8,455 bases of DNA from Propionibacteriaceae bacterium (lineage in GTDB: Bacteria; Actinomycetota; Actinomycetes; Propionibacteriales; Propionibacteriaceae). Below the pieces are notes generated by a model. That model had not been told where the DNA came from. It ran no database searches and saw only the letters and a list, made by a program, of their open reading frames with translations. The DNA lies in NCBI GenBank assembly GCA_031255975.1, contig JAIRRM010000097.1, positions 1 to 8,455 on the forward strand, written 5' to 3'. This document shows positions 1 to 5,945 of the stretch, piece by piece. Each line of letters starts with the position of its first letter. The stretch's first letter is position 1. Position numbers and translations under genes: made by a program.

Positions 1-19
1 AAAACAGCAACGGGCACAT
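1..19 (-). CDS. possible start of a gene leaving the window (partial)
   Basis: On the minus strand an ATG at 19-17 is preceded 4 nt upstream by GGGAG, and the frame stays open to the window edge (M-C-P-L-L-F). It would lie downstream of pxpBC on the same strand, about 150 nt after its stop. Only six codons are visible, so no product can be proposed, and the start could be chance. Confidence 0.2.
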
Positions 20-170
20 GATACTCCCGGTTCAAAATGTACCCCCAACCCGTAACTTTGGACAGAGGCTTAGCGCTTCATTACCACGCCAAAATGCCGA
101 ACGCCACGCCGGGGCACACGCATAACTCACTGGAATGGGGCGTCACTACGCCGCCACGGCCAGCCGAAGC
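20..170. other. intergenic stretch downstream of pxpBC
   Basis: No gene is supported here. The stretch is less G/C-rich at its left end. It contains a small stem, GGCGT-CACT-ACGCC at 139-152, about 20 nt past the pxpBC stop. That stem is too short and lacks a T-run, so I do not call it a terminator. Confidence 0.4.
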
Positions 171-1799
171 TCAGCTAAGAGTCTGAAACCGCAACAGGGA
201 GCCGGGGCGAGCCTGAGCGAGAACATCCAGGTCGGCCGCAACGACAACCGCCACCACCGGGTAACCGCCGGTCACCGGATGCTCACGCAGAAATACCACC
301 GGTAGGCCGCTGGGCGGGAGCTGAATGGCGCCAGGTTGGGTACCCTCACTGGGAAGTTCGCGGACGACGGCGCGCCGCAGCGGTTCACCCAACAGCCGTA
401 ACCCGATGCGGTTGGATTCACCGCTCACTTCCCAGGTCTGGGTGCCAAGAGACGCGTACGCCTCCGCCGTGAGCCAATCATCGCGCGGGCCGGGGGTGAT
501 ACGGATAGTGCGAGCGCCTACTCCGAACGTCGCACCGGCGGCACCCTCCTCTGTTCCCGCATTATTTCCCGCGTCGCAGACCGACGCGCTCGCTCCGGAA
601 TCGATGTTCGGGGAGAGGGGAAGAGATACGGGCGGAGCCAGTGCCCCCGCAAAGAGCACATCTCCCGCCTTGAGCGGCGCGGGCCCCAACCCCGCCAACA
701 GATCGGTGGAGCGACTGCCCAACACCGGGGGTACGTCGATGCCGCCAGGGATGGCGAGGTACGTACGCATCCCCTGAGTGGGCAGCGGCACACGGAGGAT
801 GTCGCCCGCGGCCAGTGCCGTCACTTCTGCCGCCGCACCGGGACGTACCACGGCCACGGCAATGGTTGCGTGGGCGGCCAGTTCCAACCCCCCCAACGTC
901 TCAATGACGGCGGCCCCCGGCTCGTTGCCCAGCGCCAGGTTGGCGGCGTGCATGGCACCGTGATCTGCGGCTCCCGAGACGCTCACCCCGCTGCCGAGCA
1001 GTCCGGGACGGCCAGCGTCCTCGATAAGCGACAGCCAGCCGGGCTCAATGACGCGCAGCGCGGGCGAACCGCCAGGCAACCGCGAAACCGCCGGGACACC
1101 CGTCTTAACCGCTGAGTCGGGCAGTGGTTCAGATACCGATTCCAAAGCCGGTTCACAGATCGCTCGGGCGCTCACCAACTCCCGCACCGCCACGTATCGC
1201 ACCCGGTCACCGGGGTTGATGAGCGCCGGACGTTCTCGTCCCAAATCCCACAACGCCGCGGCGGTACGTCCGATGAGTTGCCAACCTCCAGGAGACGCCT
1301 TCGGGTAGATCGCCGAAAACTCCCCGGCCAACCCCACCGAACCCGCAGGCACTTGAGTGCGCGGGGTGGGCCGTCGCGGCACATTCAACACCTGATTTTC
1401 GCCGACGCAATACGCGAACCCCGGAGCGAACCCGTTAAAGGCACCCGTCCAGAGCTGCTCGGTGTGGGCAGCGATCACCGCGTCCGGCGACAACCCCAGC
1501 AGCGCCGCCACATCGGATAGATCCGCGCCGTCGTAAACCACATCGATGACGATGGGTGTTCCGGTTGCCCGCGCGGTTCGCACGACCGGCAAACTCGCCA
1601 GCGGTTCACGCATCGCCTGAGCCTGTGCCGGGGTTTCCGCCACCACCAATACGCTACGGGCGGCGCTCAGCAGATCGGCCTGACCTGGCAGCGGGCGGCG
1701 CGCCAATTCGTCATAAAGCGCGATCACCTCAGCTAAGTCGGCGCACTCCGCCAACAGCGCCCGCTCCCCGACCTGACGAATACTACGAATGATGCCCAT
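171..1799 (-). CDS. pxpBC: fused 5-oxoprolinase subunits B and C (PxpB-PxpC)
   Basis: This 542-residue protein carries two subunits of the ATP-dependent 5-oxoprolinase, which with PxpA hydrolyses 5-oxo-L-proline to L-glutamate in the cytoplasm. Residues 1 to about 210 are the PxpB (KipI-like, allophanate hydrolase subunit 1) domain, with GFAPGFAYCVG at 123-133, PRR-PR-VPAGSVGLAGE around 141-160 and the SPGGWQLIGRT block at 169-179. A linker (about 215-245) leads to the PxpC (KipA-like, subunit 2) domain, with EPGWLSLIEDAGRPG at 252-266, GVSVSGAADH at 271-280, AANLALGNEP at 285-294 and SEGTQPGAIQLPPSGLPV at 484-501. Residues about 387-427 are an Ala/Gly/Ser-rich stretch within the PxpC part that looks like a loop insertion. 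The start at 1799 is preceded by a G-rich stretch and begins directly with PxpB-like sequence. The gene follows pxpA by 76 nt on the same strand, so cotranscription is likely. Older annotation would call it urea amidolyase-related or biotin-dependent carboxyltransferase. Confidence 0.93.
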   Translation of the reverse strand: MGIIRSIRQVGERALLAECADLAEVIALYDELARRPLPGQADLLSAARSVLVVAETPAQAQAMREPLASLPVVRTARATGTPIVIDVVYDGADLSDVAALLGLSPDAVIAAHTEQLWTGAFNGFAPGFAYCVGENQVLNVPRRPTPRTQVPAGSVGLAGEFSAIYPKASPGGWQLIGRTAAALWDLGRERPALINPGDRVRYVAVRELVSARAICEPALESVSEPLPDSAVKTGVPAVSRLPGGSPALRVIEPGWLSLIEDAGRPGLLGSGVSVSGAADHGAMHAANLALGNEPGAAVIETLGGLELAAHATIAVAVVRPGAAAEVTALAAGDILRVPLPTQGMRTYLAIPGGIDVPPVLGSRSTDLLAGLGPAPLKAGDVLFAGALAPPVSLPLSPNIDSGASASVCDAGNNAGTEEGAAGATFGVGARTIRITPGPRDDWLTAEAYASLGTQTWEVSGESNRIGLRLLGEPLRRAVVRELPSEGTQPGAIQLPPSGLPVVFLREHPVTGGYPVVAVVVAADLDVLAQARPGSLLRFQTLS

Positions 1800-1875
1800 A
1801 TCGCCTACCCCCCGACCACGCCTTTACGCCGGTTAAATCCACCGCGCTGGTTAGGCCGTCGAAACCGGCGGTGTC

Positions 1876-2634
1876 TCAACGCCACAGCCCTAGAACTTGT
1901 ACCCCAGCGGTCTCCAGCGCGGCGCGTACCGCCTGAGCAATCGCCACCGCGCCTGGCGTATCCCCATGCACACAGATGCTCTCAGCCGCCAGTTCGATCT
2001 GCTGCCCGGCGACGGTTTCGATAACCCCGGTGGTGGCCAGCATCACCATCCGTTCACAGATGTGATCGATGTCATGCAGCACCGCGCCGCCGACGCGACG
2101 ATCCACCAACGACCCGTCGGCGTTATAGGCGCGGTCGGCGAACGCCTCGGCCACCACCCGTAGCCCCAGCGCCTGAGCTTCCGCCGCCATCGCCGAGCCG
2201 GGCAACGTCAGTACCGCCAATTTGGGGGCCACCTCGGCGATTGCCCCGGCCACCGCACGGGCCAACGTGGCATCTTTGGCGATCACGTTGTACAGCGCCC
2301 CGTGCGGCTTCACATGGGTGACCTTCGCCCCCACGCTTTTGGCCACCCCAACGAGCGCGGCAACTTGATAGGCCACATCGGCAGCCACTTCTTCAGGTGT
2401 GCAATCCAGGCGACGCCGACCAAACCCCACCAGATCGGGGTAGCCCGGGTGAGCACCAACCCCCACCTTGGCGCGCGCGGCGGCCTCACAGGTACGGCGC
2501 AGCACCAGCGGGTCCCCGGCATGGAAACCACAGGCCACGTTGGCGCTGGTGACGATTGCCAGCATCGCCTCGTCGTCGCCCATCGTCCAGGAACCGAAAG
2601 CCTCACCGAGATCGGAGTTCATGTCGATACGCAT
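1876..2634 (-). CDS. pxpA: 5-oxoprolinase subunit A (LamB/YcsF family)
   Basis: This 252-residue protein is PxpA, the third component of the 5-oxoprolinase complex that opens 5-oxoproline to glutamate at the cost of ATP. Family hallmarks are visible in order: the N-terminal MRIDMNSDLGEAFG, SANVACGFHAGDP (about 30-42), GVGAHPGYPDLVGFGRR, VTHVKPHGALYN and the C-terminal ICVHGDTPGAV. A longer open frame reaches back to 2808, but the extra 58 residues do not resemble the family. The ATG at 2634 gives both the canonical N-terminus and the usual length of about 250. No convincing Shine-Dalgarno precedes this ATG. A TACTGT hexamer at 2647-2642 ends 7 nt before it, which fits leaderless initiation. 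The gene is followed by pxpBC and diverges from a symporter gene. Confidence 0.95.
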   Translation of the reverse strand: MRIDMNSDLGEAFGSWTMGDDEAMLAIVTSANVACGFHAGDPLVLRRTCEAAARAKVGVGAHPGYPDLVGFGRRRLDCTPEEVAADVAYQVAALVGVAKSVGAKVTHVKPHGALYNVIAKDATLARAVAGAIAEVAPKLAVLTLPGSAMAAEAQALGLRVVAEAFADRAYNADGSLVDRRVGGAVLHDIDHICERMVMLATTGVIETVAGQQIELAAESICVHGDTPGAVAIAQAVRAALETAGVQVLGLWR

Positions 2635-2824
2635 GTCACGCACAGTATCACCGGACACGTTCCCGCCGGTCTGCCGCCACCCTCTTACACTCCATATGCG
2701 CCATGGGCTATCTGCGTCCTGCGTTGAGGTGAGTCTGAGCGAGTATCGGTCTCGCGCCGTGACCGAAAAACGCAAAACTGAACCGGGTGGGGGCCGGGGA
2801 AGAACCATGCCATAATCGTGAGCT
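2635..2824. promoter_or_regulatory. divergent control region between pxpA and the symporter gene
   Basis: This 190-bp non-coding gap separates two divergent start codons and should hold both promoters. Toward pxpA (minus), TACTGT at 2647-2642 leaves 7 nt before the ATG. Toward the symporter (plus), CATAAT at 2811-2816 leaves 8 nt before the ATG. Each would place the transcription start at or next to the start codon. Neither has a good -35 at 17-18 nt, so the assignments are tentative. I found no convincing operator palindrome. Confidence 0.4.
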
Positions 2825-4216
2825 ATGTCCGTTCTCCACTACCTCGGCGCGGTGCTGGTGCTTGGCGTCATCGTTGCGGTGGGAGTGTGGAGCGGCCGTC
2901 AGGTACGTAGCCACGACGACTACACCGGGCGTGCTCGCCGTGCCAACCCCGCCATGGTCGCTGGGGCGCTGCTCGGCACCATCGTCGGCGGTGCGTCCAC
3001 CATCGGCACCGCGCAACTCGCGTACACCAACGGCCTCTCGGCTTGGTGGTTCACCATCGGCTGCGCGACCGGCCTGCTGCTGTACGGCACCGTACTGCTG
3101 AAACCGATCTACCATTCCGGTGCCACCACGGTGCCGGGGCTCATCGGCGGCGAGTTCGGCCCTCACGCCAGCAGAGCCGGAGCCATGCTGGCCAGTATCG
3201 GCACGTTTCTGTCGGTGGTGGCGCAGCTACTCGCGGCGGTCGCGCTCATCACCGCCGTCAGCGACCTCACCGACGCTCCCGCGCTCGCCCTGATGGTGGC
3301 GTTGGTGGTGGTGTATGTGGTGTTCGGTGGCGCGCTGGGGGCTGGTTACGTCGGCATCGTCAAAACTGTGCTGCTGTCGCTCACCGTGGTGGGGTGCGGA
3401 TTCTTGGCCTTGGGGGACGTGGGCGGTTTCAGCGGGCTGCTCGACAACCCGGCGCTGCCGCATGAGACGTATTTCAACTTCAATTCGCGTGGGTTTGGGC
3501 TGGACACCGGAGCCGCCATCTCGCTGGTGCTGGGTGTGGTGACCGAGCAGGCGTACTTCCAGGCCCTGCTCTCGGCGCGTTCTGCCAAGGTGTCGCGGAT
3601 TGGGGCATTGGGGGCCGGGGCCATCGTGCCCGTCATCGGCGCGCTCGGCGTGCTGGTGGGCATGTCAATGCGGATCACCCACCCCAGCATTGAATCCAGA
3701 TTGGCGCTGCCACTGTTTATCAAGGAACACCTACCGGCGTTGCCCGCCGGAATCGCGTTGGCCGCCTTGCTGGTGGTACTGGTCGGTTCGGCCTCCGGAT
3801 TGAGCCTCGGCATCGCCACGGTCGTGGTACGCGACCTGCTGCCGAAGCGGTGGTTGAAGGAAAAGGACGCCCGGCAGCTTCTCATCAGCCGCGTCACCCT
3901 GCTGGCGGTACTGCTGGTCGCCGCTGCCATCTGCCTGCTCGACATGGGCGGCCTCATCCTGTCGTGGAGTTTCCTTTCCATGGGATTACGCGGCGCGGTG
4001 GCGTTCTGGCCGGCGATGGCGGCGTTGTTCTGGCGCGGACATGTCAACCCGAAGTTTGTCGTCCCGGCCATGATCTCCGCCCCTCTCACCACCGCCCTCG
4101 GTGCCTGGTTCGGCCCGGCGGATATCGACCCGGTGTGGTTCGGCGTCGCCTCCAGTTTCGTCATCATGGCCGCCGGGGCGCTAGCCCGAAAGCGGCAGCG
4201 ACACCACGACTCATAA
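2825..4216 (+). CDS. sodium:solute symporter family (SSS) transporter
   Basis: This is a 463-residue polytopic inner-membrane protein with about 12-13 hydrophobic segments. Clear ones are near residues 5-23, 43-63, 72-95, 118-146, 151-170, 177-197, 228-249, 258-281, 306-330, 353-378, 391-403, 410-428 and 437-454. SSS-type features include the glycine-rich early block GALLGTIVGGASTIGTAQLAYTNG at 47-70 and the later GSASGLSLGIATVVVRDLLP at 321-340. The latter matches the Ser/Thr-rich sodium-site helix followed by a charged RD found in this family. The protein would couple sodium entry to uptake of a small solute. Divergent placement next to the 5-oxoprolinase genes suggests 5-oxoproline or a related amino acid as substrate, but this is inference from context. 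The C-terminus is short and basic (RKRQRHH). There is no clear Shine-Dalgarno before ATG 2825, and a leaderless start is possible. Confidence 0.88.
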   Translation: MSVLHYLGAVLVLGVIVAVGVWSGRQVRSHDDYTGRARRANPAMVAGALLGTIVGGASTIGTAQLAYTNGLSAWWFTIGCATGLLLYGTVLLKPIYHSGATTVPGLIGGEFGPHASRAGAMLASIGTFLSVVAQLLAAVALITAVSDLTDAPALALMVALVVVYVVFGGALGAGYVGIVKTVLLSLTVVGCGFLALGDVGGFSGLLDNPALPHETYFNFNSRGFGLDTGAAISLVLGVVTEQAYFQALLSARSAKVSRIGALGAGAIVPVIGALGVLVGMSMRITHPSIESRLALPLFIKEHLPALPAGIALAALLVVLVGSASGLSLGIATVVVRDLLPKRWLKEKDARQLLISRVTLLAVLLVAAAICLLDMGGLILSWSFLSMGLRGAVAFWPAMAALFWRGHVNPKFVVPAMISAPLTTALGAWFGPADIDPVWFGVASSFVIMAAGALARKRQRHHDS

Positions 4217-4235
4217 CCCTGTTTGGATACGCAAA

Positions 4236-4257
4236 GAAGCCGCCCGAAGGCGGCTTC
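4236..4257 (-). terminator. rpmG terminator, possibly bidirectional
   Basis: A perfect 9-bp stem (GAAGCCGCC / GGCGGCTTC) encloses a 4-nt loop. On the minus strand the loop reads TTCG, a C(UUCG)G-type stable tetraloop, and the stem is followed by TTTGCG. It sits 57 nt past the rpmG stop and 19 nt past the convergent symporter stop. The short T-run favours the minus direction, but the stem could also stop plus-strand transcripts. Confidence 0.8.
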
Positions 4258-4314
4258 CGATACGCGACGACTCAGCCCCAGGAAACCCTGGCGACCGGAG
4301 CGTTCACTCAGCGT

Positions 4315-4485
4315 TCAGCGGGTCTCGCGATGTGCGGTGTGCTGGCCGCAGCGCGGGCAGAACTTCGCAAGCTCCAACCGATCCGGGGTGTTGCGGCGGT
4401 TCTTCTTGGTGATGTAGTTGCGCTCTTTGCACACGGTGCAAGCCATCGTGATCTTCGGGCGGATATCCGCCTGCTTCTTCGCCAT
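4315..4485 (-). CDS. rpmG: 50S ribosomal protein L33
   Basis: This 56-residue basic protein of the large ribosomal subunit is recognisable throughout: [19 protein letters not shown], then [30 protein letters not shown]. Two CxxC pairs (Cys16/Cys19 and Cys43/Cys46) mark it as the zinc-binding (C+) form. The open frame extends upstream, but ATG 4485 gives the standard MAKK-type N-terminus and has a GAGGCGAG stretch just before it. The gene lies on the same strand downstream of tRNA-Thr and tRNA-Met and has its own promoter directly after tRNA-Met. Because the zinc-binding form is used, paralogue switching under zinc limitation is possible in the organism, though nothing here shows it. Confidence 0.96.
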   Translation of the reverse strand: MAKKQADIRPKITMACTVCKERNYITKKNRRNTPDRLELAKFCPRCGQHTAHRETR

Positions 4486-4505
4486 CTCTCGCCTCAACTT
4501 CTCGG

Positions 4506-4526
4506 GCCGTACTTTGGTCGTACGGC
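4506..4526 (-). promoter_or_regulatory. hairpin in the rpmG leader
   Basis: A perfect 7-bp inverted repeat (GCCGTAC / GTACGGC) with a 7-nt loop lies between the predicted rpmG transcription start (about 4530) and its start codon (4485). It leaves about 20 nt for ribosome binding. It has no T-run, so it is not an ordinary terminator. It could affect leader stability or act as a binding site; its role is unknown. Confidence 0.45.
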
Positions 4527-4536
4527 AACGCTCTAT

Positions 4537-4565
4537 AGTATCGACCCGCCCAAGGTGCCAGTCAA
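4537..4565 (-). promoter_or_regulatory. sigma70-type promoter for rpmG
   Basis: On the minus strand TTGACT (4565-4560) is separated by exactly 17 nt from GATACT (4542-4537). The -35 is near-consensus, and the -10 keeps the important second-position A and last-position T. Transcription would start near 4530, leaving a leader of about 45 nt. The -35 begins 5 nt after the 3' end of tRNA-Met, so L33 can be made independently of the tRNA transcript. Confidence 0.7.
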
Positions 4566-4570
4566 CCCCG

Positions 4571-4643
4571 TAGCGAGGACGGGACTCGAACCCGTGACAC
4601 AGCGATTATGAGCCGCTTGCTCTACCACCTGAGCTACCCCGCC
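4571..4643 (-). tRNA. tRNA-Met (anticodon CAT), elongator type
   Basis: This 73-nt gene folds as a cloverleaf: acceptor GGCGGGG paired with CCTCGCT (two G-U pairs), discriminator A, D arm GCTC/GAGC, anticodon stem AGCGG/TCGCT around loop CTCATAA, and T arm ACGGG-TTCGAGT-CCCGT. The paired first acceptor base and the lack of the three G-C pairs in the anticodon stem argue for an elongator rather than an initiator tRNA. A lysidine-modified tRNA-Ile2 also has CAT, but placement before rpmG favours Met. CCA is not encoded. It is probably cotranscribed with the tRNA-Thr gene 31 nt upstream. Confidence 0.95.
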
Positions 4644-4674
4644 TTAAGCGCCAACCGGCTGCCCGGCTGAGCAG

Positions 4675-4747
4675 AGCCCCCATGCAGAATCGAACTGCAG
4701 ACCTTCTCCTTACCATGGAGACGCTCTACCGACTGAGCTATAGGGGC
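4675..4747 (-). tRNA. tRNA-Thr (anticodon GGT)
   Basis: This 73-nt cloverleaf has acceptor GCCCCTA paired with TGGGGGC, discriminator T, D arm GCTC/GAGC, anticodon stem TCTCC/GGAGA with loop ATGGTAA (anticodon GGT), and T arm TGCAG-TTCGATT-CTGCA. It reads ACC and ACU codons. CCA is not encoded. It is the first gene of a tRNA-Thr, tRNA-Met, rpmG run on the minus strand. Confidence 0.96.
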
Positions 4748-4760
4748 CAGTCGCCAAAAC

Positions 4761-4790
4761 AGGCTATCTCACTTGCCGTAAAATCACGAA
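4761..4790 (-). promoter_or_regulatory. candidate promoter of the tRNA-Thr/tRNA-Met transcript
   Basis: Minus-strand TTCGTG (4790-4785) and TAGCCT (4766-4761) are spaced by 18 nt. The -10 ends 13 nt before the mature tRNA-Thr 5' end. The -35 is far from consensus, but the tRNA-Tyr gene of this window has the same layout (TTCGTA, 18 nt, TAGGCT, then 14 nt), which strengthens both. Confidence 0.5.
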
Positions 4791-4990
4791 ATCGAGACAG
4801 CGTTTTTCAGCGCGTAAATCGCGGCATTTTTCGGATCGTTGAGAAGCAGCACCACGAGGCGGAAGCCGGGCGACTTCGGCATACCGGCTACAACACCAAA
4901 CCCATGCTGCGGCGCGGGGGGCGCGCTACTTAACTCCGGGTCGCCGTTGTTCATTATGAAACCTTCGTAATGCCAGCGCTGACGTGTCAT
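4784..4990 (-). CDS. possible small protein of unknown function
   Basis: A 68-residue open frame starts at ATG 4990, or 71 residues from ATG 4999, and fills most of the gap between tRNA-Thr and psuG. The peptide begins MTRQRWHYEGFIMNNGDPEL. It has a Pro/Ala/Gly-rich middle and a hydrophobic segment FRLVVLLLN followed by DPKNAAIYALKN. I recognise no family, catalytic motif or signal peptide. Ribosome-binding evidence is weak: a GGGGG tract about 9 nt before ATG 4990. Its third-position G/C bias is weaker than that of neighbouring genes, and it uses one TTA leucine codon, rare in high-GC actinobacteria. Its stop codon abuts the -35 of the tRNA-Thr promoter, and it diverges from psuG. It may be a real small gene, a remnant, or a chance frame. 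Confidence 0.35.
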   Translation of the reverse strand: MTRQRWHYEGFIMNNGDPELSSAPPAPQHGFGVVAGMPKSPGFRLVVLLLNDPKNAAIYALKNAVSIS

Positions 4991-5030
4991 CTCGCACATC
5001 CCCCGGCTAAGCTGAGATGAGATTTAGAGC

Positions 5031-5036
5031 GAGGAG
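5031..5036 (+). promoter_or_regulatory. ribosome binding site that fixes the psuG start
   Basis: GAGGAG lies 4 nt before ATG 5041. It supports that codon over the in-frame ATG at 5017, which would place this site inside the coding region. Confidence 0.65.
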
Positions 5037-5040
5037 CATC

Positions 5041-5937
5041 ATGCGCGTAGGCAAGCACGTAGCGGAGGCGCTGGCGGCCGGGAAACCGGTGCTGGCATTG
5101 GAATCGACCATCATCACCCACGGTCTGCCCCGGCCTCGTAACCTGGCCGTCGCCCTGGAGGCGCAAGAGCAGTTGCTTGACGCCGGTGTGGTGCCCGCCA
5201 CCGTAGGCGTGGTACGCGGTGAGGGCGTCGTTGGGCTGGACGCCGACGAACTCACCGAACTTGCCAACGACACAGCCGTGGTGAAGTTGTCGGTGCGCGA
5301 CCTCCCTATCGCCGCGGTACGCAAACTCTCCGGCGGCACCACCGTCGCCGCCACCGCGCTGCTGGCGCACCAGGCCGGGGTGAAGGTGTTTTCCACCGGC
5401 GGGCTGGGCGGAGTGCATCGCGGCGCGTCCACCACCTTCGACGAGTCGGCCGACCTGATCGCACTGGCCATGTACCCCATCGTGCTGGTGAGCGCCGGAG
5501 TGAAGTCGATCCTCGACATCCCCGCCACACTGGAGCGTTTCGAGACACTGAACGTGCCGATCGTCGGTTATCGCACCACCAACTACCCCGGTTTCTACGT
5601 CTCGGATTCCGGTTACCAGGTGGATTACCAGGTCGATACCCCCGCCGAAATCGCGGCGCTGGCACGAGCCAGGGACGAGTTGGGGCTCACCTCGGCGGTC
5701 GTCGTCGCCAACCCGGTCGATCCGGCGTACGAGTTGAATCGCGAACTGCACGATAAGACACTCGCCAAGGCGCTGGCTGAATGTGCGGCGCGTGGTGTCC
5801 ACGGTCACGACATCACCCCGTTCCTGCTCGACTACATGCAGCGCGAAACCAGCGGCGAGTCGTTGGAGGCGAATCTGGCCGTATACCGCGGCAACGTGGC
5901 GCTGGGTGCCGAGATCGCCAAAGCCTTGGCAGAGTGA
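5041..5937 (+). CDS. psuG: pseudouridine-5'-phosphate glycosidase
   Basis: This 298-residue cytoplasmic enzyme reversibly cleaves the C-C glycosidic bond of pseudouridine 5'-phosphate to give uracil and ribose 5-phosphate. The family signature runs the whole length: LALESTIITHGLPRPRN near the N-terminus, ATVGVVRGEGVVGL, KLSVRDLP, GGTTVAATALLAHQAG, VFSTGGLGGVHRGA, FDESADL, SAGVKSILDIPATLE and GYRTTNYPGFY. Glu21, Lys82, Asp138 and Lys155 are spaced like the catalytic Glu31, Lys93, Asp149 and Lys166 that I recall for the E. coli enzyme. Lys155 would be the Schiff-base lysine. The start at 5041 matches the family's N-terminus and has a GAGGAG site. The stop overlaps a possible GTG start of the kinase gene that follows (GTGA), so the two are coupled. 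Confidence 0.96.
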   Translation: MRVGKHVAEALAAGKPVLALESTIITHGLPRPRNLAVALEAQEQLLDAGVVPATVGVVRGEGVVGLDADELTELANDTAVVKLSVRDLPIAAVRKLSGGTTVAATALLAHQAGVKVFSTGGLGGVHRGASTTFDESADLIALAMYPIVLVSAGVKSILDIPATLERFETLNVPIVGYRTTNYPGFYVSDSGYQVDYQVDTPAEIAALARARDELGLTSAVVVANPVDPAYELNRELHDKTLAKALAECAARGVHGHDITPFLLDYMQRETSGESLEANLAVYRGNVALGAEIAKALAE

Positions 5938-5945
5938 GCCGTGCC

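Noticed and set aside
2635..2808. N-terminal extension of pxpA from ATG 2808
   Set aside because: The extra 58 residues do not look like the family. The ATG at 2634 gives the canonical MRIDMNSDLGEAFG start and normal length.
2708..3166. Minus-strand 152-codon frame across the symporter start
   Set aside because: It is antisense to a clear membrane protein with strong family features, and its composition is typical of a shadow frame in G/C-rich DNA.
3346..4167. Long 273-codon minus-strand frame inside the symporter gene
   Set aside because: It is antisense to a recognisable SSS transporter. Long antisense frames are expected at this G/C content, and it shows no known domain.
4682..4933. Plus-strand 83-codon frame starting within the tRNA-Thr gene
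   Set aside because: It begins inside a tRNA gene on the other strand and has no ribosome site.
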